Shown piece after piece: positions 24,840 through 34,440 of a stretch of DNA of 64,000 nt. Every line of letters starts with the position of its first letter. The first letter of the stretch is position 1. Location: positions 3,626 through 67,625 of the forward strand of contig CAVRZY010000206.1 of NCBI GenBank assembly GCA_963725415.1, written 5' to 3'. This DNA is from CAVRZY01 sp963725415 (GTDB taxonomy: Bacteria; Acidobacteriota; Terriglobia; Bryobacterales; Bryobacteraceae). The translations under genes and the position numbers were made by a program. The notes beneath the pieces are model-generated. The model did no database searches. It was given only the letters and a program-made list of their open reading frames with translations, and was not told the DNA's origin.

Positions 24840-25247
24840 TCACTTGGCGGGCGTCTTGGCGACGCTAATGAAGCGGGTTCCTTTCTTGCCGATCGCGACA
24901 AATCCCAGGGGCCGGGCTTCACCGCTCATGAAGAACCCATTGGCCCCCATCGCCGGGTTTTGTGGCGCCGCAGCCGCCGGACTGCCCGAAGCAGCCATGC
25001 CTCCACCCCCGAAGCTGACATCAATCATCATGATCGGTATCAGAGTGAGCGAGCCGACTTTTACGGGTTCGCCAACGACCGTCTTCACATGAAGATCATT
25101 GCTCAAACGCTGGGCCAGGGCATCGGCCAGCTCGTTGGCGGGCTGAACGGCGGCCGCCTGAGGCTTTTTCTCCGGTGGCTTCTGACCCACCGCGAGGGAC
25201 CCAAGTATCAGTCCGGCCGCGATGGTTATGACCATTTTTCGATTCAA
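24840..25247 (-). CDS. GerW/YtfJ-like exported protein
   Basis: A TTG start at 25247 is preferred because CAGGAGG sits six bases upstream; the ATG at 25235 would leave too long a gap. A signal peptide (MVITIAAGLILGSLAVGQ) is followed by a Pro/Ala linker and a GerW-like domain: LHVKTVVGEPVKVGSLTLIP, IDVSFGGGGMAASG and ARPLGFVAIGKKGTRFISV. It is the upstream member of a two-gene operon of GerW relatives, which suggests they act together in the periplasm. The role is unknown. Confidence 0.75.
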   Translation of the reverse strand: MNRKMVITIAAGLILGSLAVGQKPPEKKPQAAAVQPANELADALAQRLSNDLHVKTVVGEPVKVGSLTLIPIMMIDVSFGGGGMAASGSPAAAAPQNPAMGANGFFMSGEARPLGFVAIGKKGTRFISVAKTPAK

Positions 25248-25574
25248 CGGACACCTCCTGAACGAAATCTCGTGCAACGATCGCTCGCTACAACGCATCG
25301 ATCGATTCGCCGCTACAACTATCCAGGATATCCGTTTTCGCTCCCGGCCAATATCGATTGTCCATCGAATCCATTTACCGCCGTTACGACATCGTGGTAT
25401 CGCGTGATCTGGCCGCCGCCCTACGAATGGAGCGCTATCTTGAGGGTGTCAAGTGCGACCTTACGGGCACACCAGCGGGCACGCCGGCGCCGCAGGTAGG
25501 TTGAAGAATACCTCCTCGCAGGCAAACCTCTTTCAGGCCGCAAGTCGCCGCTGGGACGGAACAATCGCGCACCA
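25248..25574. other. Upstream region of GerW operon, no gene seen
   Basis: It contains the leader of the minus-strand GerW operon. No convincing reading frame or clear promoter pair was identified. Confidence 0.45.
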
Positions 25575-25697
25575 GAAAACGCCAGTTGATCTTCACCCGC
25601 TGCCGGTTGAGGCGGCGGTTCCAGGCACAGGTCTCGCCGTTCAGCGTGGTCAGGCCCGCGATCCTGCGTCGGCCCAGGCGTTGCCGGGACAGTCCTC
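25575..25697 (-). pseudogene. IS630-type transposase remnant
   Basis: The minus strand from about 25697 reads LSRQRLGRRRIAGLTTLN, then CAWNRRLNRQRVKINWRF, the pattern of the C-terminal end of IS630-family transposases. Upstream DDE sequence is absent and the frame degenerates afterwards. It is a small decayed fragment. Confidence 0.45.
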
Positions 25698-26266
25698 CAT
25701 GAGCTAGACCTCACCCGCCCAGATGAACATGGCGGAGAGGTTTTCCAGACAGTCCTGCACCCCCAAGTGGGGCAGGTCCCCGACCTGCCCGGCGGCGATC
25801 AAGCGAACCGTCCAGCCTGCACTTCCTTCCGGCGGACTCCCACAGACCATCGCAACAATCCGTTGCTGTTGGGAGGAATCCATCGCAACCGTCGAGTGCG
25901 TGAGGCCGGTTTCCGTGTTGGTCACCAAACCCAGAACTTCTTTTCTCTCTTGATCCCTACCATTTCCCCCGTTTCACCGGCCCCTCTCCCGCACTCCACC
26001 GGCTACCATGGAAGCGGAGACTTTATGACTCTATGCCAGTGGGACAGGCTCATGGCCTGTCATCTCCACAGTTGCTGTCCACCCGTGACGCTTCCCCTTT
26101 TCCGATGCGTCACCAACTGGCGAAAAAAAGGCGAAACTACCAGGTTCCCCCTTCCTATTTACAATAACTTACAGAAACTAAATCATGCTTTTACACCCCC
26201 CCCATATACCCCCCCTCCATGCGTCACTAGCAGTCCGATTTCAGGTATCTATGAGGAGGGCCCTTC
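25698..26266. other. Non-coding stretch upstream of the radical SAM gene
   Basis: No gene was recognised. It contains a small palindrome (GACAGGCTCATGGCCTGTC around 26045) and a C-rich tract near 26195. It ends with the GAGGAGGG ribosome-binding site of the next gene. Confidence 0.5.
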
Positions 26267-27667
26267 ATGCGCGTAGCCTTGGTGAACACCAACCGCATCC
26301 AGCCCCCCATAGCGCCCATTGGATTGGACTACCTGGCCGAGGCCCTGAACGCAGCAGGACAGCGTGTTGAACTGCTGGACCTTTGCTGGGAAACGGATCC
26401 GCACTCGGCCATCGCCGCGTTCCTTGACCACGCCGGCTTTGGCCTCATCGGCATTACGCTGCGCAACACGGATGATTGCGCCTTCACCAGCCGCCAGTCG
26501 TTCCTGGCCGAGTTCGCCGCCCTGGTCGAAACCATCCGCAGGCACACCGATGCCCTGATCGTGCTGGGCGGCGTCGGTTTCTCGGTCATGCCCGAGCAGG
26601 TTCTGGCCCTCTCGAACGCCGACCTCGGGGTGTGGGGCGAAGGCGAGTTTGTCTTCCCCGAACTGGCCAACCGACTTGAAAGGAAACAGGAATGGCGCGA
26701 CCTGCCTAACCTGATCTGGCGTCGTGATGGGGCGTGGCAGCGCAACCCGCCCTCCACTCGGCCCCTGGCCGGTCTTCCTGCCATGACCCGCAGGTGGGTG
26801 GACAATCCCCGCTACTTCCGCCAAGGGGGCCAGGCCGGGTTTGAAACCAAGCGTGGCTGTCCCAGCCGGTGCATCTATTGCGCCGACCTGCTGGCCAAGG
26901 GAACCCGCACGCGCACCCGTCCGCCTGCGGCGGTGGTGGACGAACTGGAACGGCTGCTCGAACAGGGCATTGACCACCTGCACACCTGCGATGGCGAGTT
27001 CAATCTGCCGGCCTGGCACGGCGCCCAGGTGTGTCGGGAGATCCGGCGGCGTGGACTGGGCGACAGGCTGCGCTGGTACGCCTATTGCTCGCCCGCACCC
27101 TTCTCGCGCGAACTTGCCACCGCCATGCGCGAGGCGGGATGTGCGGGGATCAACTTCGGCGTGGACAATGGCGACCACCAGATGCTGAAGCGCCTGGGGC
27201 GCAGCTTCACCCCGGCCGACATCCTAACCGCCACCCGCTACTCGAAACAGGCGGGCCTGGCTGTCATGCTCGACCTGCTGTTGGGCTCGCCAGGGGAGAG
27301 CAGGGAGAGCCTCGTGCGAACCGTCGAGCTGATGAGGCAGGCTGAGCCGGACCGGGCCGGCGTTTCCCTCGGTGTGCGGGTTTATCCAGGGACAGAGCTA
27401 GCCAAGCAGGTGGCATCCCAGGAACACCGAAATGGGCTCGTCGGCGGTCAGGACCCTTGCGAGCCACTCTTCTTTCTCGAACCGCAGGTCGCCCCTTTCG
27501 CGTTCGAATTGCTCGACTCGCTCATCGGTGACGACAGGCGTTTCTTTTTCTTTGATCCATCCAGGCCGGACCGGAACTATAACTACAACGCCAACCAACG
27601 CCTCCTCGACGCCATCCAGCAAGGCTACCGCGGCGCCTACTGGGATATTCTCCGCAGGTACCAATAG
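26267..27667 (+). CDS. B12-binding radical SAM enzyme
   Basis: A 466-residue protein with GAGGAGGG upstream. The N-terminal ~160 residues form a cobalamin-binding Rossmann-like domain (NRIQPPIAPIGLDYLAEALN, LIVLGGVGFSVMP). TKRGCPSRCIYC gives the CxxxCxxC [4Fe-4S] motif (C198, C202, C205). The layout is that of class B radical SAM enzymes, which carry out methylations or rearrangements, often in natural-product or cofactor pathways. No biosynthetic neighbours are evident, so the substrate cannot be named. It is cytoplasmic. Confidence 0.85.
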   Translation: MRVALVNTNRIQPPIAPIGLDYLAEALNAAGQRVELLDLCWETDPHSAIAAFLDHAGFGLIGITLRNTDDCAFTSRQSFLAEFAALVETIRRHTDALIVLGGVGFSVMPEQVLALSNADLGVWGEGEFVFPELANRLERKQEWRDLPNLIWRRDGAWQRNPPSTRPLAGLPAMTRRWVDNPRYFRQGGQAGFETKRGCPSRCIYCADLLAKGTRTRTRPPAAVVDELERLLEQGIDHLHTCDGEFNLPAWHGAQVCREIRRRGLGDRLRWYAYCSPAPFSRELATAMREAGCAGINFGVDNGDHQMLKRLGRSFTPADILTATRYSKQAGLAVMLDLLLGSPGESRESLVRTVELMRQAEPDRAGVSLGVRVYPGTELAKQVASQEHRNGLVGGQDPCEPLFFLEPQVAPFAFELLDSLIGDDRRFFFFDPSRPDRNYNYNANQRLLDAIQQGYRGAYWDILRRYQ

Positions 27668-27767
27668 TCCGCCGGCGGCGGTTGGGTTACAATGGCATCG
27701 GCTGAGGGCCGAATCAGATTTGCTTCCAGCCGCCCGCCAAGGCGGCAAGCCTTTCCCGGAGTATCAG

Positions 27768-30185
27768 ATGGAAGCAGCACCACGCGATCCGTACATCGGC
27801 AAGCTCGTCGGACGGTACCGCATCGTCCGCCCCATCGGAGTGGGGGGAATGGGATCCGTGTACCTGGCCGAACGCGCGGACCAGCAGTACCGGCAGCAGG
27901 TGGCCATCAAGGCCCTGCGGCCCGGTCTGGAAGAAGGCCAGATCCTGCGTCGCTTCCTGCTCGAGCGACAGACGCTGGCCGTGCTCGAACACCCCAATGT
28001 GGTCCGCCTGCTGGACGGCGGCACCACCGACGACGGGCGGCCTTACTTCGTCATGGATTACGTCGAGGGGGTGCCCATCGACGAGTACGTGGACGCGCGG
28101 CGGCTGCCGGTCGAGGCGCGGCTGGAGCTGTTCCAGAAGGTGTGCGCGGCGGTGCATTACGCCCATCAGAACCTGGTGGTGCACCGCGATCTGAAACCCA
28201 GCAACATCCTGGTGACCGCCGAGGGCGTGCCCAAGCTGCTGGATTTCGGGATCGCCAAGATCCTCTCGCCGGAGCATCCTTCCAAGACCGCGGGCCTGAC
28301 GGTGGCCGAATCGCGGCCCATGACGCCCCAGTACGCCAGTCCCGAGCAGATTCTCGGCCAGCCCATCACCACGGCCAGCGATATCTACTCCCTGGGCGCG
28401 CTGCTGTACCGCTTGCTGACCGGCTATCCTCCCTACAACATCACCACCGGCTCGGACCTGGAGCTCTGCGAGCTCATCTGCCAGAAAGAACCGGACAAGC
28501 CCAGCGGCATGGTGCGCCGGATGGCCGCCGCGCCGGAAGCCGAAACCCAGATTCGGGGCGGCCAGAATGACGCCCTGGCGCGGCGCCTGAGCGGCGACCT
28601 GGAGATGATCGTCATGATGGCCCTGCGCAAGGAGCCGCAGCGCAGGTATTCCTCAGTGGAGCATTTTTCCGAGGACATCCGCCGGCACCTGTCGGGGCTG
28701 CCGGTCATCGCCCAGAAAGACACGCTGCGGTATCGGGCCTCGAAGTTTGTTCAGAGACATCGCGCCGCCGTGGCGGCGGCAATTCTCATCGCCGTGATCC
28801 TCGTCACCAGCACCATCGTCTCGCTCCAGCAGAAGCAGCGCGCCGAACGGCGCTTCCAGGAGGTGCGCGAACTGGCCCGCTTCGTGCTGTTCGAGTTCGA
28901 CGATGCCATCCGCTCCGGAGTCACTCCGGCGCGCAAGAAGCTGGTGGCCCGGGCGCTGGGTTACCTGGACGGGCTGGCTCGGGAGACCGAACGCGACGTG
29001 TCGTTGCGGCGCGAGGTGATGGAAGGCTACTTCAAGGTGGGTGACGTCCAGGGAAATCTCTACGGCCCCAACCTGGGCGATTCCTCCGGGGCGCGGCAGA
29101 GCTATCTGCGGGCCCTCCAACTGGCCGAGTCACTGCACAGCGCTAACCCCCAGGATCCCGTTTCGCGCCGCGACCTGGCCCGCGCCCGGGTCAGGCTCGG
29201 CGACCTGACAGCGCTGGGCGGCAATCGTGCCGAAGCCCTCCAGGAATACCAGAAGGCATTGCAGGTTTTCGACGATCTGGCGGCTTCCGATCCCAAAGAC
29301 CCGGAGGGAAAGCGCAATGTGCTTACCGTGGCCAACAAGGTCGGCTTCACCCACTATCAACTGGGCAACTTGAACGCCGCGCTGGCCAGCTACCGCCGCT
29401 GTCTGGAGATTGCTCGGGAACTGTATCGCGCGGACCCCTCGGTGGCCAGCGCGCGGCGCGCCATGGCGGTGGGCCATGAGCGCATCGGAGAGGTGCTGGC
29501 CAGATCGGGCAACACCGCAGAAGGTCTGGACAATCTGCGGGCCGCGCTCACCATCTATCGCGAGCTGGCTTCAGCCCACCCGGCCGATGCGCTGACGCAA
29601 CGCGACGTCTCCAACACCCACACCATCATCGGAGACATCCTGCTGGCGGACAGGAGGACCGCGGATGCCCTACAGAGTTACAGCCGGGGTCTGGAAATTG
29701 CCGAAGCGCTGGCCAGGGACGATCCGCAGAACAAGCAGTCCCGCACCGACCTGCACCTGAGCCTGGGCCGTTTGGCTGACGTGCTGTGGGCGGCGGGGCA
29801 GAAGCGGGAGGCGCGGGCCATGACGGAGCGCGCGCTGCGGCTTCTGAAACCGCTGGTGGACCTGCCGGATGCCTCGCAGTACGACCTTCAGAACTACGTC
29901 TGGATGCTGGTCACGACGCCCTTTCCCGAGCTGCGCAACCCGGCCGCTGCCGAGCTCTACGCGCAGAAAGCCGTCGAGGTGACCCAGGGAAGCGATCCGC
30001 GCATGCTGGATGCGCTGGCACGCGCCTTCGAAGCCACGGGCAAGCTCGAGCAGGCCATCCAGACCGACGAGAAGGCCCTGGCCCTGCTGCCGGCGGGCCC
30101 CTCAGAGCTGCGCAAGGAGTTTGAAGCGAATTTGACGCGATTTAAAGAGAAGCTAGGCCGCGCGCCGCCGGCGCAGCAGCGCTAA
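27768..30185 (+). CDS. Membrane Ser/Thr protein kinase with TPR sensor domain
   Basis: An 805-residue protein; the start at 27768 just precedes the kinase domain, and the open frame upstream belongs to the radical SAM gene region. Kinase motifs: GVGGMGSVYLAE, VAIK (K48), HRDLKPSN (H139-D141), DFGIAK (D159) and QYASPEQ. A membrane helix follows at about 331-353, then tetratricopeptide repeats to the end. The kinase faces the cytoplasm and the TPR part lies beyond the membrane. This architecture is very common in Acidobacteria. Its 3' end overlaps the convergent PEP-CTERM gene by 33 bases. Confidence 0.92.
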   Translation: MEAAPRDPYIGKLVGRYRIVRPIGVGGMGSVYLAERADQQYRQQVAIKALRPGLEEGQILRRFLLERQTLAVLEHPNVVRLLDGGTTDDGRPYFVMDYVEGVPIDEYVDARRLPVEARLELFQKVCAAVHYAHQNLVVHRDLKPSNILVTAEGVPKLLDFGIAKILSPEHPSKTAGLTVAESRPMTPQYASPEQILGQPITTASDIYSLGALLYRLLTGYPPYNITTGSDLELCELICQKEPDKPSGMVRRMAAAPEAETQIRGGQNDALARRLSGDLEMIVMMALRKEPQRRYSSVEHFSEDIRRHLSGLPVIAQKDTLRYRASKFVQRHRAAVAAAILIAVILVTSTIVSLQQKQRAERRFQEVRELARFVLFEFDDAIRSGVTPARKKLVARALGYLDGLARETERDVSLRREVMEGYFKVGDVQGNLYGPNLGDSSGARQSYLRALQLAESLHSANPQDPVSRRDLARARVRLGDLTALGGNRAEALQEYQKALQVFDDLAASDPKDPEGKRNVLTVANKVGFTHYQLGNLNAALASYRRCLEIARELYRADPSVASARRAMAVGHERIGEVLARSGNTAEGLDNLRAALTIYRELASAHPADALTQRDVSNTHTIIGDILLADRRTADALQSYSRGLEIAEALARDDPQNKQSRTDLHLSLGRLADVLWAAGQKREARAMTERALRLLKPLVDLPDASQYDLQNYVWMLVTTPFPELRNPAAAELYAQKAVEVTQGSDPRMLDALARAFEATGKLEQAIQTDEKALALLPAGPSELRKEFEANLTRFKEKLGRAPPAQQR

Positions 30186-30908
30186 GCCCAGTAGCCCGCA
30201 GCCCAGCAGCAGCCAACTGGCCGGTTCCGGAATAGTCAGAGCTATGGCCCCAAAATCTGTGAAATCCGCCGATCCCGGTGTCCCCACGGCGCCGCCGTCT
30301 AACTCGATCCGGTGCAGCACTCCCAGATTGCCCGTCGGGGGGAACCAGATGGTATCAGAAAGGTGGTGGTTTGAGCCGCCGTTGTGGTAGACCACGAGCT
30401 GGCCGCCGCCAGCGCTTGGGCAGGTCCATGAGCCGTCGAAAGGCGCCCCAATGCACAGGCTGGTGGTGATCCTGGCCCAGCCTGGAACAACCGGCGTCCA
30501 GGCCTCCATCTCATCTTCAAACCCTCGAATGATAACTGGCGGCGGGTCTATGTAGTACCGGAGCAGGAGGGTTGCCGATTGGCCGTTAGGGACACTGAAG
30601 ACGGGGTTGAGGCCCGAAACCGAACCGAACCACAGTTGCGGACCCAAAGCGCTGTTAACCGGGGTCACGCTCATATACGAGGGGTCGTAAGGGACGTAGC
30701 CCCCGCCGCCGGAGGCGGAGTAGTAAAAGTCTCTGACGACAAAACTCCCGATGCTGCAACCACCCGTGCCGTTAAGATCTATGTAACCCTGCAAGTTGCC
30801 AGTAGCGCAATCGGCAGGCGGGCTTCCCGGGACTATAGGACCGGCCAAGGCCGGCGCCACCGACAAAGCCCCAATCAAGAGTGCCAACAACCAATGTTTC
30901 TTTTCCAT
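30153..30908 (-). CDS. PEP-CTERM exported protein
   Basis: A 251-residue protein with GGAGGAG before the ATG at 30908 and a signal peptide (MEKKHWLLALLIGALSVAPA). The C-terminus has the PEP-CTERM tag: the motif PEPAS, a membrane helix (WLLLGCGLLGLALL) and a basic tail RRRRAA. Such tags are processed by exosortase and tie proteins to the cell surface or exopolysaccharide. No exosortase gene is present in the window. The central beta-rich body has no recognised enzymatic motif. Confidence 0.9.
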   Translation of the reverse strand: MEKKHWLLALLIGALSVAPALAGPIVPGSPPADCATGNLQGYIDLNGTGGCSIGSFVVRDFYYSASGGGGYVPYDPSYMSVTPVNSALGPQLWFGSVSGLNPVFSVPNGQSATLLLRYYIDPPPVIIRGFEDEMEAWTPVVPGWARITTSLCIGAPFDGSWTCPSAGGGQLVVYHNGGSNHHLSDTIWFPPTGNLGVLHRIELDGGAVGTPGSADFTDFGAIALTIPEPASWLLLGCGLLGLALLRRRRAA

Positions 30909-31045
30909 TCGTCTCCTCCGGGCTACCGCACGCGACAAGGATCGAGTTTAGTTCGGCTGGTCGGCACTGTCAAGGTCGTTTCGAGTACCCGGGGGTACCA
31001 GGACAAGGTGGGGTCGGGATCGGCGTGGTGCGGTACAATTCTGCC

Positions 31046-33322
31046 GTGAAGCGACTTGATGAACTGATCGTGGTGGGCCTGGCGCTGGCCGGGGCACTGG
31101 GAGCGCAGACTCCGAAGGGATCCGACTATTTCCCCATGGCAGTCTGGTACGGCGGGGGGAAGGCGCGGGCGCCCATGCTAGAGCCGGAGCCGCGCGTCAA
31201 GAAGGAAACCTGGCGCGGCGACCTGCGCCAGATCAAGAGCCTCGGTTTCAACGCCGTGCGTTGCTGGATGGATTGGGCCAGCGGCGAACCTTCCCAGGGG
31301 CAATACCGCTTCGACACGCTCGAGGTGCTACTCGAGTTGGCCGAGCAGGAAGGCCTCAAACTCATCCTCCAGGTCTACATGGATGCCGCACCGGACTGGG
31401 TCGGCAAGAAATTCCCGGATTCGCGGTTTGTGGCGGCCAGCGGCCAGGTCATGCATCCGGAATCCGCGCCGGGGTATTGCTTCGACCATCCGGGCGTGCG
31501 GCAGGCGACACTGGCGTTTTTGGAAGCGCTGGCGGCGCGGGCGCGGAAGTCTCCAGCCTTCCTGGGCTGGGATTTGTGGAGCGAGCCGCATGTCATCAAC
31601 TGGGCCACGGCGACCTACATGCTGAACGCGGAGTTCTGCTTCTGCCCGCATTCGGTGCGGCGCTTCCGCGGCTGGCTGGAGAAAAAGTACGGCTCGCTGG
31701 AGAGTTTGAACCAGGCCTGGTACCGCCGGTTCGCATCCTGGGATGAGGTTGAGCCGAACCGGCTGAGCACCATCCTTTCGTACACGGATTACATCGACTG
31801 GCGCATGTTCATCCGGGAGAAGCTGGGAGAGGACCTCCGGGCGCGCTATCAAGCGGTCAAGCGCGTGGCGCCGGACCGTGTTGCCACCAGCCATGCGGCC
31901 TCGCCCAACCTGTTCACGTCGCCGCTCGCCGGCGACGGCAGCCCGGACGATTGGATCATGACCCGCCAGGTGGACTACTACGGCACTTCGTTCTACCCCA
32001 AGCACTCCTCGCCGGTGGGGCGCGACGTCGAATTCCGCGGAGGCCTGCTGGACTTCGCGCGCTCGGCGGGCTACAGCGGTGTCAACAACGGTTTCTGGAT
32101 CGGCGAGCTACAGGGCGGGTTCGGCACGGTGGCCCTCAACGTCAGCGCGACCGTGACGCCGGAGGACCTGCGGGTGTGGACCTGGAGCGCCATCGCGCGC
32201 GGGGCCAAGGGCATCAATTTCTACGCCTGGTATCCGATGAGCTCGGGCTACGAGTCCGGCGGATACGGGCTGATCCATCTGGACGGAACGATCACCGAAC
32301 GCAGCCGGGCAGCGGGAGAGATCGCGCGCCTGGTGGACCGCAACCAGAAGTTGTTCCTGGAGGCGCGCCCGGCGCGGGCGCAGGTGGCCATCGTTTACAA
32401 CCCGCTCTCCTATCTGGTGGGCGGGCGGCAGCGCCCGGTGACGCCGGGGCCGCAGAGCGAGGTGGCCGGCATCGAGCGCAATTCGATGCTGGGCGTCTAT
32501 CGAGCCCTGTTTCCCACCAACGTGCCCGTGGACTTCATCCACATCAGCGAGCTCTCCGGCGTGGTGACGGGGAAATACAAGCTGATCTACGTGCCGTTTC
32601 CGCTGATGATTCCCGAGAAGTCGGCTGGCGAGCTGGCCGAGTACGTGCGGGCCGGCGGGGCGCTGGTGGCGGAAGCGCGGCTGGGCTGGAATAACGAGCG
32701 TGGTTGGGCATCGGAGATCATTCCGGGACTGGGCCTGCACCGCGTGATGGGCTGCCGGGAGAGCGCCGTACAGACGGTGGCGGGGTTGCGAACGGAGCTG
32801 CACTGGACCGGGACGGAGATTCCGGGCGTCAAGCCCGGGGACCGGCTGCCTGGGCGGCTCTATGAGGAGACCCTCGAGCCCATCCTGCCCAACGGCCGGG
32901 TCGTAGCGAAATTCGCCAGCGGTGCGCCTGCCGCCGTGGTCTCGACGTTCGGGCGCGGCAAGACCCTCATGCTGGGTTCCTATCTTGGCGCGGCGTACGA
33001 AGGTCAGCCGGAGCCGGCTGCCCAGAGGTTCTTCGCCGGGCTGCTGGACTGGGTCGGCGTCGAGCGGCCAGTCAGCGTTTCCGGCAGCCAGGCCGAGGTT
33101 CGAGTTTTGGAATCGGGCCGCGAGAGAGTTGTGTTCGCGTTCAACCACCAGGCGCAGCCGGCTCAGACCGTGGTCACGTTGCGCCTGCCTGGGGGCGACT
33201 ACGCGGGCGCTGACCTGGTGACCGGCCAAGCGGTCCCGGTCACGCCGGACGGGGCGGGGCTGAAGATCGAGAAGCGCCTCCCAGCGCAAGACGTCTGGGT
33301 GGTAAGGCTGACGCCGAAATAG
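31046..33322 (+). CDS. Exported GH42-like beta-galactosidase
   Basis: GTG 31046 opens a signal peptide (VKRLDELIVVGLALAGALGA); the open frame upstream lacks one. The 758-residue protein has a GH42-type TIM barrel: WDLWSEPH holds the presumed acid/base Glu (E180) and FWIGELQGG the nucleophile (E354). A trimerisation-like domain and a C-terminal beta domain follow. The usual Asn before the acid/base Glu is replaced by Ser. Activity on beta-galactosides or related plant polysaccharides is likely but unproven. It is extracytoplasmic. Confidence 0.85.
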   Translation: MKRLDELIVVGLALAGALGAQTPKGSDYFPMAVWYGGGKARAPMLEPEPRVKKETWRGDLRQIKSLGFNAVRCWMDWASGEPSQGQYRFDTLEVLLELAEQEGLKLILQVYMDAAPDWVGKKFPDSRFVAASGQVMHPESAPGYCFDHPGVRQATLAFLEALAARARKSPAFLGWDLWSEPHVINWATATYMLNAEFCFCPHSVRRFRGWLEKKYGSLESLNQAWYRRFASWDEVEPNRLSTILSYTDYIDWRMFIREKLGEDLRARYQAVKRVAPDRVATSHAASPNLFTSPLAGDGSPDDWIMTRQVDYYGTSFYPKHSSPVGRDVEFRGGLLDFARSAGYSGVNNGFWIGELQGGFGTVALNVSATVTPEDLRVWTWSAIARGAKGINFYAWYPMSSGYESGGYGLIHLDGTITERSRAAGEIARLVDRNQKLFLEARPARAQVAIVYNPLSYLVGGRQRPVTPGPQSEVAGIERNSMLGVYRALFPTNVPVDFIHISELSGVVTGKYKLIYVPFPLMIPEKSAGELAEYVRAGGALVAEARLGWNNERGWASEIIPGLGLHRVMGCRESAVQTVAGLRTELHWTGTEIPGVKPGDRLPGRLYEETLEPILPNGRVVAKFASGAPAAVVSTFGRGKTLMLGSYLGAAYEGQPEPAAQRFFAGLLDWVGVERPVSVSGSQAEVRVLESGRERVVFAFNHQAQPAQTVVTLRLPGGDYAGADLVTGQAVPVTPDGAGLKIEKRLPAQDVWVVRLTPK

Positions 33323-33376
33323 ACCAGTGGCTTCTGGTGCGTCTTTTTTCCAGCCCGGCCCGTATACAGATTGGAT

Positions 33377-33964
33377 ATGATCTTCGGAGCCGTGATGGAA
33401 TGGGAGCGGCCGATGGCGGTGGAAGACGAGGCAGTCAAGCTCCGACGACGTGACCCAGAGACCTTAGTGGCCTTGGTGGGCCGCTATCAGCATCGGCTGT
33501 ATCGCTACCTGCTGCGGCTTGTGCATGACTCGGCCGCGGCCGAGGATCTGTTCCAGCAGACTTGGCTACGCGTGGTCCAGAACATCCGGCGCTACGATCC
33601 GCGCAGGAGCTTTGAGGCGTGGCTTTTCTCGGTCGCTCATAATCTGGCAATCGATCATCTGCGGCGCCGGCAGCCGGAGAGCCTGGACGAGCCGGCGGCA
33701 AGCCGTGAGGAAGTGGCGGCGGCGGATCCGGATGCGTTGCAGCGCCTCCTGGCCCGCGAGCGAGCGGGCCTGCTGGAGGCGGCGGTGGCGGAGTTGCCGG
33801 CGGTTTATCGCGAAGCGCTGACGCTGCGCTTCGAGGAGGATATGAAGCTGGAAGAAATGGCGGAGGTGATCCACGCGCCGCTATCGACGGTGAAGAGCCG
33901 GCTGCGGCGGGCGCTGGAGGGCCTGCGGTGGAAGCTGGAGACGGAACTTGGCGGGGGAAAGTGA
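33377..33964 (+). CDS. ECF-type RNA polymerase sigma factor
   Basis: A sigma-70 family factor of about 195 residues. Region 2 is seen in DSAAAEDLFQQTWLRVVQNI and WLFSVAHNLAIDHLRRR, and region 4 in LPAVYREALTLRFEEDMKLE and APLSTVKSRLRRALEGL. It directs core polymerase to stress or envelope promoters. Several ATGs (33371, 33377, 33395, 33413) are possible and 33377 is a compromise. The next gene starts within three bases, forming a sigma/anti-sigma operon. Confidence 0.9.
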   Translation: MIFGAVMEWERPMAVEDEAVKLRRRDPETLVALVGRYQHRLYRYLLRLVHDSAAAEDLFQQTWLRVVQNIRRYDPRRSFEAWLFSVAHNLAIDHLRRRQPESLDEPAASREEVAAADPDALQRLLARERAGLLEAAVAELPAVYREALTLRFEEDMKLEEMAEVIHAPLSTVKSRLRRALEGLRWKLETELGGGK

Positions 33965-33966
33965 AG

Positions 33967-34440
33967 ATGAGGGAGCACGAGTCGGTTCTAGAATTACTGG
34001 CCCTGGCGGTCGCCGGCGCTCTGAGCGTGGAGGAGCAGAGACGCCTGGAGGATCATGTGAGCGCCTGTGAACAGTGCTCCAGGGAACTGGAATCCTGGCG
34101 CGCGGTGTCGGTGGCACTGCGGAGGATGCCGACCCCTGCGGCGCCGCCGGAGATGGTGGAGCGCACGCGCGCGCGAGTCTTCGGCGAGCTGGCGGCCGCG
34201 GCCCAGCGCCGCTGGGATGATGCCGTGCTGGCGTTCCTGAGCTTGTTTGCGTGGGTGGTGGGCCTGACGGCCTGGGCCATCGTGCGCGTGCTGGGCAGCG
34301 GTTTGACGGCCTTGTTTGACGCGCAGTTCACGCAGACTCTGACCTGGATGAGCGTATCGAGCGTGCTGGCGTGGCTGACGGCCGGCGTTGTCGTGGTGCT
34401 GGTCGGCCATCGCCGCCGCGTTGCATGGAGGAGCCTATGA
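33967..34440 (+). CDS. Membrane anti-sigma factor with zinc-finger motif
   Basis: A 157-residue protein. HVSACEQCSRE carries the HxxxCxxC zinc motif of ZAS anti-sigma factors near residue 30. Two hydrophobic segments follow (FLSLFAWVVGLTAWAIVRVL; VSSVLAWLTAGVVVVLVG). It lies right after the ECF sigma factor and should hold it at the membrane. A GTG at 33961 overlapping the sigma stop is an alternative start. Its stop overlaps the next gene by ATGA. Confidence 0.85.
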   Translation: MREHESVLELLALAVAGALSVEEQRRLEDHVSACEQCSRELESWRAVSVALRRMPTPAAPPEMVERTRARVFGELAAAAQRRWDDAVLAFLSLFAWVVGLTAWAIVRVLGSGLTALFDAQFTQTLTWMSVSSVLAWLTAGVVVVLVGHRRRVAWRSL

